NCBI GenBank assembly: GCA_003225555.1
Contig: QIAM01000006.1
Span: forward strand, 62,001 to 126,000
Reading direction: 5' to 3'
From: Acidobacteriota bacterium
GTDB taxonomy: Bacteria; Acidobacteriota; Terriglobia; Terriglobales; Acidobacteriaceae
Length of the DNA stretch: 64,000 nt
The notes beneath the pieces were generated by a model that saw only the letters and a program-made list of their open reading frames with translations, did not search any database and was not told where the DNA came from. A program made the position numbers and the translations under genes. Of this stretch, positions 8,628 to 15,435 are shown one piece after another; positions within the stretch are counted from its first letter, which is position 1; each line of letters begins with the position of its first letter.

Positions 8628-10346
8628 ATGACAGCTGCACCCAAAGAAACGAAGGCACAACGGGTCGAGCGCCTGAAGCGCGAGAAGAATCCCTGGGAAG
8701 GCCTCGAGGAGATTCGCCGCTTCGCGCGCGAAGGATTCGACTCGATTCCTCCCGAGTGGCTGGGAACATATTTCCGCTGGTGGGGCGTGTACACCCAAGG
8801 CGATGGCGCCGGTGTGACGGGCGGGCAGAACGGCGAGGGCAAGGCCCTAAAGCGCTTCATGGTGCGGCTCCGAATTCCCAACGGACTTCTTCGATCGGAA
8901 CAGCTGCGAACGATCGCCGATCTTACCCATCGCTACGCTCACGGAACTGCCGACATCACCGTACGCCAGAACATTCAACTGCACTGGGTCACCATCGAAG
9001 ATCTTCCGGATTTACTCGAGTCGCTTGAGCGAGTCGGCCTTAGTCCGATCAGCGCTTGCGGCGACGTCACGCGCAACGTCACGGGCTGCCCGGTTGCTGG
9101 AGTCGATGCAGATGAGATCTGCGATGCCTCTCCGCTCGTGGTTGAGGCTTCGCGAATGCTGGCCGGGAATGTTGAGTTCTACAACCTTCCCCGCAAATTC
9201 AAGATTTCAATCACGGGATGCAAAGTCTGGTGCCCGTATCCGGAGATCAATGATGTTGGGTTAACGGCCATCACCCGAGGCGTGGGCGCGTCGAGGGAGA
9301 CCGGCTTCTCGCTACGTGTAGCCGGTGGGCTCTCCACTGAACCTTATTTGGGCGAGCGGCTGAACGCATTTGTGCAATGGAATCAGGCTCTGCCGGTGAT
9401 CAAGGGCATTGCCGAGTTGTTCCGCGAGTCCGACGTGCTGCGCGAACATCGCGAGCGCGCACGGCTGAAGTTTCTCTTCCTGCGCCATGGATGGACTGCC
9501 GGCCGTTTCCTGGAAGAACTGCAGGGGAGGATTGGATTTCAGCTCGATCCCGCCGTTCCCGAGCAGCCTCCCGCGGACGTCTATCGCGATCACGTCGGCA
9601 TTCATCCGCAACACCAGCCTGGATATTGCTACGTGGGAGCAGCCGTGCTGCGCGGGCGCATCTCCGCCGAGCAGATGCATGCTGCTGCCGATCTCGCCGA
9701 ACGGTTCGCCGGCGGCGAGTTGCGAACCACCAACATGCAAAACCTGCTCATCGTCAACGTGCCGCAGATCAATGCGGATTCGTTGGCGAAAGAGCTCGAC
9801 GCGATCGGCTTGCGCGTCGGCGGTTCCTCCTTCTTCCGCGGCACCATCGCGTGCAGCGGAACGGAATTCTGCAAGCTGGCGATCACCGAGACCAAGAGTT
9901 TTTCCCGCTGGCTGGTCGAAGAACTCGAAGAGCGCCTGCCCGGTTTCGATCAGCACCTGAAGCTGCACGTCACAGGATGCCCGAACAGCTGCGGCCAGCA
10001 TTGGATTGCCGACATCGGCATTGAAGGCAAAAAGATCAAAGTTCAGGACCGCCTCGTCGACGCTTACTACTTCTGCGTAGGTGGAGCCTTGGGGCTGCAT
10101 CAGGCGACCGCGCGGCCTATCGGCTATCGCTGCGCCGCGACCGAGGTTCCAGACGCGATCGAGCGGTTACTGCGCCAGTACCTGGCGGAGCGCGAGCCAG
10201 CCGAAAACTTGCGTCAGTTCTTTGCCCGGCACAGCGATACCCAGTTGCGGGGACTGCTGGCTGGCGAACTGGTGGAAGCAGTCGCTCGAGATTTACCCGG
10301 CACGACCGGCAACCTCGCACACGCGGCAGGAGGAGACGGTGACTAG
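8628..10346 (+). CDS. sir: Sulfite reductase (ferredoxin-type, siroheme and 4Fe-4S), nitrite/sulfite reductase family
   Basis: 572 residues. Two pseudo-symmetric halves are visible, each with a ferredoxin-like segment. The siroheme/4Fe-4S ligands are the four Cys of CSGTEFC (C409, C415) and GCPNSCG (C451, C455). The N-terminal half carries CGDVTRNVTGCP and GCKVWCPYPEIND. The enzyme reduces sulfite to sulfide with six electrons; sequence alone does not exclude nitrite reductase, but the APS reductase and siroheme genes in the operon and the Cys leader support sulfite. The start ATG 8628 has no clear Shine-Dalgarno; a GTG at 8601 lies inside the terminator and is unlikely. It overlaps the next gene by 8 bp. 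Confidence 0.9.
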   Translation: MTAAPKETKAQRVERLKREKNPWEGLEEIRRFAREGFDSIPPEWLGTYFRWWGVYTQGDGAGVTGGQNGEGKALKRFMVRLRIPNGLLRSEQLRTIADLTHRYAHGTADITVRQNIQLHWVTIEDLPDLLESLERVGLSPISACGDVTRNVTGCPVAGVDADEICDASPLVVEASRMLAGNVEFYNLPRKFKISITGCKVWCPYPEINDVGLTAITRGVGASRETGFSLRVAGGLSTEPYLGERLNAFVQWNQALPVIKGIAELFRESDVLREHRERARLKFLFLRHGWTAGRFLEELQGRIGFQLDPAVPEQPPADVYRDHVGIHPQHQPGYCYVGAAVLRGRISAEQMHAAADLAERFAGGELRTTNMQNLLIVNVPQINADSLAKELDAIGLRVGGSSFFRGTIACSGTEFCKLAITETKSFSRWLVEELEERLPGFDQHLKLHVTGCPNSCGQHWIADIGIEGKKIKVQDRLVDAYYFCVGGALGLHQATARPIGYRCAATEVPDAIERLLRQYLAEREPAENLRQFFARHSDTQLRGLLAGELVEAVARDLPGTTGNLAHAAGGDGD

Positions 10347-10959
10347 CCTGTTTCCCATGTTCGTGAAGCTGGCCGGACGCCAATGCCTGGTCGTTGGCGC
10401 GGGCAAGGTCGGTGAGCCCAAGATTGGCGGGCTGATCGATACGGGGGCGCGCATTCGCGTAGTTGCGATAGAAGCGTCACCGGCTGTTCGCGAGTGGGCG
10501 CGCGACGGGAAGGTCGAGCTGGAGCTCCGGCCTTTCTCGGCGGACGACCTCGACGGAGTATTCCTCACAGTCGTGGCCACGACCTCGAGCAGGTTGAACG
10601 AGTCAATTTATCGCGAAGCGCAGCGGCGCGGCATGCTCTGCAACGTGGTCGATGTCCCCGATTACTGCGACTTCTTCTATCCGGCAGTGGTTCGACGGGG
10701 AGACCTGCAGATCGCCATTTCCACGGCGGGGCAAAGTCCCTCGCTCGCGCAGAAGCTGCGGCAACAACTCGAAAAACAATTTGGCGACGGGTACGCCGCC
10801 TGGGTGACCGAACTGGGAGAAACAAGAAAACTCATCCTCGCCAGCGATCTCGATAAGGAACGCAAGCTCGAGTTGCTGCATTCGCTGGCCAGCAGGGAAG
10901 CGGTTGAAGCGGCGCTGGAAGACGCGCCAGTCCTGGCCGCAAAAGGAGAGGGCGCGTGA
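10339..10959 (+). CDS. Siroheme synthase, precorrin-2 dehydrogenase/ferrochelatase domain
   Basis: 206 residues from a GTG start preceded by AGGAGG and overlapping the end of the sulfite reductase gene by 8 bp; an upstream open frame to 10081 is only an extension. The N terminus reads FPMFVKLAGRQCLVVGAGKVG, the NAD-binding fold of the CysG N-terminal/Met8p domain, followed by NVVDVPDYCDFFYPA and ISTAGQSPSLAQKLRQ, all hallmarks of this family. It oxidises precorrin-2 to sirohydrochlorin and inserts iron, making siroheme for the sulfite reductase encoded just upstream. The methyltransferase half of CysG is a separate gene here. Confidence 0.9.
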   Translation: MTSLFPMFVKLAGRQCLVVGAGKVGEPKIGGLIDTGARIRVVAIEASPAVREWARDGKVELELRPFSADDLDGVFLTVVATTSSRLNESIYREAQRRGMLCNVVDVPDYCDFFYPAVVRRGDLQIAISTAGQSPSLAQKLRQQLEKQFGDGYAAWVTELGETRKLILASDLDKERKLELLHSLASREAVEAALEDAPVLAAKGEGA

Positions 10960-11798
10960 AGGGAAAAGTCTATCTGGTGGGCGCAGGACCGGGTGATCCG
11001 GAGTTGCTGACGTTGAAGGCCTTGCGCCTGCTACGGACCGCCGACGCCGTGTTGCATGACGACCTCGTCGCGCCTGAGATCCTGAATCTGATTCCGCCCA
11101 CAGCGCAGATTCACAACGTCGGCAAGCGCTGCGGGAAGAAGAAAATTCTTCAAGGCGAGATCAATTATTTGATGGTCGCCTTGGCAGCCTCGGGTCTGCG
11201 TGTCGTACGCCTGAAGGGCGGCGATCCTTTGATCTTTGGACGGGCGGGAGAAGAGATCGAATCCCTGCGCCGCGCCAACATTCCATACGAAATCGTTCCC
11301 GGTGTAACTTCCGCACTCGGCGCTGCTGCCGCTGCGCAGATTCCGCTGACCCACCGGCGTGCCTCGTCCGCTCTGGTGCTGATCACTGCTCATCATGCGT
11401 CGGAAAACGGCACAGCGGACTGGAGCAAGTTTGTGGGAAGCGGTGCCACTCTAGTCATTTACATGCCAGGCCAGAACCATTCGGATGTTGCGAGGAAACT
11501 GACATCGGCGGGGCTCGCGGGAGAGACCCCATGCGCCGTGATTTCGCGAGCCACTACCAAACATCAACGAACTCATCGCACGACCGTAGCGAAGCTGCAT
11601 CGAGCGCCGCAGCTCCCCGCGCCAACGCTGCTGGTAGTTGGTGAGGTTGTACGTCTTGCTGATCCGGTGGCCGTGGTCGACGATTTTGTTGTACCGCACA
11701 TGTCGGATGCGAACAGCAGTTCGTATCCTCTGCAACTTTTTGAGACTGTCCCGCTGCAAGCCTCGCGCTCGACAGCGGATGAGGAGCCAATCGCGTGA
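10956..11798 (+). CDS. cobA: Uroporphyrinogen-III C-methyltransferase
   Basis: 280 residues; the GTG start overlaps the preceding TGA (GTGA), indicating translational coupling. Family motifs are VYLVGAGPGDPELLT at the N terminus, VRLKGGDPLIFGRAGEE, the SAM-site segment VPGVTSALGAAA, and PLTHR. The enzyme methylates uroporphyrinogen III twice with S-adenosylmethionine to precorrin-2, the substrate of the upstream gene product. A ~35-residue tail beyond the usual end carries no recognised motif. With the preceding gene it forms a split CysG dedicated to siroheme supply. Confidence 0.92.
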   Translation: MKGKVYLVGAGPGDPELLTLKALRLLRTADAVLHDDLVAPEILNLIPPTAQIHNVGKRCGKKKILQGEINYLMVALAASGLRVVRLKGGDPLIFGRAGEEIESLRRANIPYEIVPGVTSALGAAAAAQIPLTHRRASSALVLITAHHASENGTADWSKFVGSGATLVIYMPGQNHSDVARKLTSAGLAGETPCAVISRATTKHQRTHRTTVAKLHRAPQLPAPTLLVVGEVVRLADPVAVVDDFVVPHMSDANSSSYPLQLFETVPLQASRSTADEEPIA

Positions 11799-12511
11799 AA
11801 CAACAGATTGCACAAATACAGCTGGCGGCGGAGAGTTGGAATCCGCGCCAGGTTCTTGCCTGGGCCTTCGGAAAATTCGGAAACGAAGTGGCGATCTCTT
11901 CGGCATTTGGGGCCGAAGGCATGGCGCTGATTGACATGGCTTCCCGCGTCCAGAAAGATTTCCGCCTCTTCACCATCGACACCGAGTTCCTGTTCCCGGA
12001 AACGTACAATCTGATGGACCGGATTGAAGAACGCTATGGAATCACGATCGAGCGGGTCTATTCCTTGCTCTCGCCGGAAACGCAGGAGCGCGTTCATGGC
12101 GGCGCTCTCTGGAGCCGCAATCCGGACGAGTGTTGCAACCTAAGAAAGGTCGAGCCGCTGCGGCGAAAGCTGACGGATCTGTCTGCATGGATTACGAGTA
12201 TCCGCCGCGACCAAACTTCAGATCGCGCCGGCGCCCGCAAAATCGAGTGGGATGAAAAATTTGGGCTGGTAAAGGTCAATCCGCTCGCCGATTGGTCCTC
12301 GGCGCAGGTGTGGCGTTACATCCGCGAACACGATGTGCCATATAACACTTTGCACGATCAGAACTATCCCAGCATCGGTTGCACGCACTGCACACAGGCC
12401 GTCAAATCCGGAGACGATCCGCGCGCCGGACGTTGGCCGGGCTTTGCCAAGACCGAGTGCGGTCTGCACATGATTGAGCCGGCAGCCACGTTGCCCAAGG
12501 TTCAAGCCTAG
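11795..12511 (+). CDS. cysH: Assimilatory adenylyl-sulfate (APS) reductase
   Basis: 238 residues, GTG start overlapping the previous stop. The PAPS-reductase fold motifs SSAFGAEGMALIDM and FTIDTEFLFPETY are present. The Cys pairs in CCNLRKVEPL and GCTHCT are those that bind a 4Fe-4S cluster in the APS-using subfamily; the E. coli PAPS-type enzyme lacks them. The catalytic Cys lies in TECGLH near the C terminus. It reduces APS to sulfite with thioredoxin, feeding the sulfite reductase of the same operon. No sulfate adenylyltransferase gene lies in the window. The stop codon falls inside a 15-bp tandem duplication. Confidence 0.93.
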   Translation: MKQQIAQIQLAAESWNPRQVLAWAFGKFGNEVAISSAFGAEGMALIDMASRVQKDFRLFTIDTEFLFPETYNLMDRIEERYGITIERVYSLLSPETQERVHGGALWSRNPDECCNLRKVEPLRRKLTDLSAWITSIRRDQTSDRAGARKIEWDEKFGLVKVNPLADWSSAQVWRYIREHDVPYNTLHDQNYPSIGCTHCTQAVKSGDDPRAGRWPGFAKTECGLHMIEPAATLPKVQA

Positions 12512-12528
12512 GAGGTTCAAGCCTAGGA
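12499..12528. repeat. 15-bp tandem duplication over the end of cysH
   Basis: GGTTCAAGCCTAGGA occurs twice back to back (12499-12513, 12514-12528). The first copy encodes the last residues and stop of cysH; the second lies just after. It looks like a recent local slippage duplication without effect on the reading frame. Confidence 0.9.
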
Positions 12529-12538
12529 GCGCGTTCGC

Positions 12539-13984
12539 CTAACTTGCTCGGCAGTAGGCGCTGGGATTTCCACCCCAATCCGCGAGCGGCTCCTGACGTG
12601 GAAAGAACAATCGATGCAGCCGTTGCACCGATTCTTCCACGCGCGATTCTTCCACGAGGAACGAGATGCTCCGGTCCGAAGCGCCCTGGCAGGGGACGCG
12701 AACATCCATGTCTGACACCGCGGCGAAAATACGGCTCGCCACCTCTGGCTGGCGGCGAATGTCTTCCCCAACCAGACATACCAGAGCCTTGTGATTTTCC
12801 CATTGGACGCTGGCGAGGCCCTCCAGATCAGCCGCGATGCGGGGGAGGGCTGCGGTGGAACCGACCAGCAACGAGACGCGGCCAATCGAAGTTGCCATGA
12901 TGTCGACCGGGCAAGCATGCTGGTCAAGGACCGCATAAATCGTCCGCAGCAGTCCTAAGCTCACTCCATGCGGAGCTTCGATTTCCACCGCAGCCACATT
13001 GCGCTTCGCAGTAATCGCGATGACCACAGTGCTAGTATCCGCCTGCGCGACGATCTCAGTTCCGGCGCCTTCCGGGTATCTGGAGTTCAGAACGTAAACC
13101 GGGATATTCTCGCGCATCGCGGGAGCTAGAGTCGCAGGATGCAGAACTTTGGCTCCGAAGTGAGCCAACTCGGCAGCCTCGTCAAAACTCATCTTGCGGA
13201 TCACCTTCGCGTCCGCGCAGAGCTTGGGATCCGTAGTCATGATGCCGTCGACGTCGGTCCAGATTTCCACGCGAGAAGCGTGCAGAACCGCCCCAACGAT
13301 CGCTGCGCTGAAGTCAGAGCCTCCGCGACCGAGAGTCGTGGGGATGCCCTCGGCGGTGGCGCCGATGAACCCGCCCATCACTGGAACCTGTCGCAGCCGA
13401 AGCAGAGGCTCGACCGCCCGCCGAAGCCGTTCACTGGTCAGGCTCCAGACAGGAGTTGCTTGCTCGTGGCGCGCGTCGGTAACGATGCAGGAGCGGGCAT
13501 CGATGTGCACCGCACCAACCCCGGCATCGCGCAGAGCAGCGTCCACCAGCTTGCTTGATAGGCATTCGCCAAACCCAAGCAGCCGGTCGTGTGCCGGGGG
13601 ACTCAGTTGACGGCATGACGCTACATCGGAGAGCAGAGACTCCAAATCGCGGAATTCGGCTTGCAGTTCACAACCGAGTTTGTCCGGTGGTTCATTGTTA
13701 AGCAATTCTGCCGCGAGTAACTCATGCCGAATGTAAAGATCACGTGCCATCGCCAGGGCCGAGCCGAGATGTCCACTGGCTGCGGTGTTTCCCGCTTCCT
13801 GAAGTTGGTCCGTCACCCGCGCGAGGGCGCTGACCACGACCACCGGCTGTGCATGAAGCCGAGTACGAACGATTTCTATGAGGCGGCGAATGGCAGCGGC
13901 GTCTTCCACCGAGGTGCCGCCAAACTTTAGAACCACGAGATCTTCTCCCGTTTCAAATCTACTTCGCGGCTGCAATTGGGTCAT
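12539..13984 (-). CDS. lysC: Aspartate kinase, monofunctional, with C-terminal ACT domains
   Basis: 481 residues from ATG 13984, which has GGAG eight bases upstream; a longer frame to 14029 would begin inside the leader terminator and is rejected. Motifs: VVLKFGGTSVEDAAA at the N terminus, the substrate-binding GFGECLSSKL, TTLGRGGSDFSAA, and EIWTDVDGIMTTDP. Two ACT-type regulatory domains fill residues ~310-460. The enzyme phosphorylates aspartate at the entry to lysine, threonine, methionine and isoleucine synthesis. It is preceded by a Thr/Ile-rich leader peptide and a terminator, so expression is probably attenuated by threonine. It is convergent with cysH. Confidence 0.94.
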   Translation of the reverse strand: MTQLQPRSRFETGEDLVVLKFGGTSVEDAAAIRRLIEIVRTRLHAQPVVVVSALARVTDQLQEAGNTAASGHLGSALAMARDLYIRHELLAAELLNNEPPDKLGCELQAEFRDLESLLSDVASCRQLSPPAHDRLLGFGECLSSKLVDAALRDAGVGAVHIDARSCIVTDARHEQATPVWSLTSERLRRAVEPLLRLRQVPVMGGFIGATAEGIPTTLGRGGSDFSAAIVGAVLHASRVEIWTDVDGIMTTDPKLCADAKVIRKMSFDEAAELAHFGAKVLHPATLAPAMRENIPVYVLNSRYPEGAGTEIVAQADTSTVVIAITAKRNVAAVEIEAPHGVSLGLLRTIYAVLDQHACPVDIMATSIGRVSLLVGSTAALPRIAADLEGLASVQWENHKALVCLVGEDIRRQPEVASRIFAAVSDMDVRVPCQGASDRSISFLVEESRVEESVQRLHRLFFPRQEPLADWGGNPSAYCRAS

Positions 13985-14017
13985 AAGGGCAACTCCAATC
14001 CTGAAATTTGCGGGCAC

Positions 14018-14055
14018 AAAAAAACCCACCGCCAGATTGCTTCTGGCGGTGGGTT
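14018..14055 (-). terminator. Intrinsic terminator (attenuator) before aspartate kinase
   Basis: Read on the minus strand, a 13-bp stem (14043-14055 with 14023-14035) has a 7-nt loop and is followed by seven T. Twelve of the base pairs are identical in sequence to the terminator stem at 8576-8606. It lies 34 bp upstream of the lysC start and downstream of the Thr leader ORF, the position expected for a conditional terminator. Confidence 0.92.
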
Positions 14056-14105
14056 CCGATCTCGGCTATGAGTGCTCTAGCTTATCCGGTCCCGTCCTCC
14101 AGAAG
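14040..14105 (-). promoter_or_regulatory. Candidate antiterminator of the threonine attenuator
   Basis: Minus-strand CTTCTGGAGGACGGG (14105-14091), within the last codons of the leader ORF, can pair with the terminator 5' arm plus part of its loop (14054-14040): 7 bp, a mismatch, 2 bp, a small bulge, then 3 bp. The geometry matches the cysteine attenuator: the antiterminator strand follows the controlling codons and competes with the terminator stem. Pairing was checked by hand only. Confidence 0.65.
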
Positions 14106-14177
14106 ACACGTAATTCGTGTCGACGTTGTTGTGCCTGGCGGTGTAATTCGCGTTGCCTTCTGGATCACGAAGTTCAT
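14082..14177 (-). CDS. Threonine/isoleucine-rich leader peptide of lysC
   Basis: A 31-codon ORF (ATG at 14177, TAA at 14082-14084). Its core reads ATRITPPGTTTSTRIT and in total it holds 8 Thr and 3 Ile. It resembles in style the E. coli thr operon leader peptide and sits directly before a terminator upstream of aspartate kinase, whose pathway makes threonine and isoleucine. Scarcity of charged Thr-tRNA would stall ribosomes on the ACA-ACA-ACG stretch and favour the antiterminator. The ribosome site is weak (AAGAAAAAGC). A chance ORF is unlikely given the composition and position. Confidence 0.85.
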   Translation of the reverse strand: MNFVIQKATRITPPGTTTSTRITCLLEDGTG

Positions 14178-14207
14178 AAAAGTAGAGCTTTTTCTTACAA
14201 CTGCTGA

Positions 14208-14236
14208 ATTCTAGCCAGCATTCCTAACCGTGGGAA
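14208..14236 (-). promoter_or_regulatory. Candidate promoter of the Thr-leader/lysC transcript
   Basis: On the minus strand, TTCCCA (14236-14231) and TAGAAT (14213-14208) are spaced by 17 bp. The -10 is identical to that of the cysteine operon; the -35 is weak. Transcription would start ~25 nt before the leader ATG. Confidence 0.5.
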
Positions 14237-14286
14237 ATCAAAAATCTTGATGCAACCCAGTCAAATTTCGAATCCTAAATCGAACC

Positions 14287-15195
14287 TCAAGCCTGAGCGG
14301 TGGGGTCTGATTTCTTCCCAGCCATTTGCTTCAACAGAGTGATAAACGTAGTGGTCGCGACAGAAAGGGTCCGGTCGCGGCGGTAGGCCAATCCAAGTTC
14401 CCGGAACAATTCCGCATCCTCCACGTCAACCAGCTTCACTCTGCCGGCCTCTACCTCGTCGCGCGCGAATGAAGCGCTGATCAGCGAGACGCCCAGGTCG
14501 GCTGCCACAAAACTCTTGATCATGCCGATACTGGGAAGTTCCATCCGAACCTGCAGTTCCGCGCTATGCGGCCGGAAGAGCTTGTCCAGAAGCCGGCGCG
14601 TATGCCCGGTCTTCGGGAACAGTAGCGGATGTTTCACAATCTCGCGTATGGAGACGGCCTTGTGCTTGGCCAGCGGGTTTTTGGGACTGACCATCAGCAT
14701 TAGCTTGTCGCGGAAGATGGGATGGATCTTCAAGCTCGGACTCTGGATGGGCAGAGTCAGCACTCCGACTTCAACCGATCCGTTCTCCAGCTTTTCTACG
14801 ATTTTGTAGCTGAAGTTGCGGTAAATATTGATCTGCACCGGCGGATAGCGCCTGCAATATTCCCCAAATACCTCCGGAAGCACGTACAGGCAGGTCGCTT
14901 CGTTCGCGCCTACCCGCAATGTGCCGCGCGGAGTGCGGCTATGGTCTGCGACCGCGACCAGCGACTCGTCGCGGAGATTTTTCATTCGCTCCGCATACTC
15001 GAAAAATACCTGTCCTGCGGGGGTCAGCTTTACCGTTTTGCCCGAGCGGTCGAGTAGACGGTCGCCATACTCCTGCTCCAGTTGGCGGATCTGGGCGCTG
15101 ACCGCCGATTGCGAGCGGAAAACCTTTTCTCCGGCGCGCGAGAAACTGCCTTGCCGGGCAACTTCCAGGAACGTGATGAGCTGATCGAAATCCAT
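14287..15195 (-). CDS. LysR-family transcriptional regulator
   Basis: 302 residues. The N-terminal winged helix-turn-helix is clear (FDQLITFLEVARQGSFSRAG, then FRSQSAVSAQIRQLE). The remainder is a LysR effector-binding domain (LRVGANEATCLYVLPEVF, SFVAADLGVSLISA). The gene is transcribed divergently from gltB across ~240 bp, the arrangement of GltC and its gltAB target in Bacillus, so control of glutamate synthase is a fair inference. Control of sulfur or aspartate-family genes nearby is an alternative. The inducer is unknown. Confidence 0.88.
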   Translation of the reverse strand: MDFDQLITFLEVARQGSFSRAGEKVFRSQSAVSAQIRQLEQEYGDRLLDRSGKTVKLTPAGQVFFEYAERMKNLRDESLVAVADHSRTPRGTLRVGANEATCLYVLPEVFGEYCRRYPPVQINIYRNFSYKIVEKLENGSVEVGVLTLPIQSPSLKIHPIFRDKLMLMVSPKNPLAKHKAVSIREIVKHPLLFPKTGHTRRLLDKLFRPHSAELQVRMELPSIGMIKSFVAADLGVSLISASFARDEVEAGRVKLVDVEDAELFRELGLAYRRDRTLSVATTTFITLLKQMAGKKSDPTAQA

Positions 15196-15275
15196 TGGTT
15201 AGTGCGTGATTATAGCGAAGTTGGAGAAGCTGGGGAAAAATACGCCCCAGCCTACAGTCGTGCGGCCGACCCTGA

Positions 15276-15300
15276 AATTTGCATCCCTTGCATCGAAATT
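15276..15300. promoter_or_regulatory. Possible LysR operator between the regulator gene and gltB
   Basis: An interrupted inverted repeat AATTT-N15-AAATT contains a T-N11-A core (T15280, A15292), the loose consensus of LysR sites, in the divergent intergenic region. The motif is short and low in information, so this is only a candidate. Confidence 0.3.
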
Positions 15301-15435
15301 CTGAATTGTACTTTCTTGATCCCTAGGCGGTATCAAATAGAAGCACGAACCTGTTCCTGAGCCGAAGTGTGCGGCGCTTTCTGTTGCCCTCGAAACGCCC
15401 AAGAACAACTGATTCGAAAGAGGTTGCGCTGACGT

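Noticed and set aside
9312-10100. 262-residue open frame on the minus strand
   Set aside because: Antisense to the sulfite reductase gene, whose Fe-S and siroheme motifs are intact.
14008-14214. 68-residue plus-strand frame over the lysC leader
   Set aside because: It runs through the terminator and antisense to the Thr leader ORF; no ribosome site or family match.
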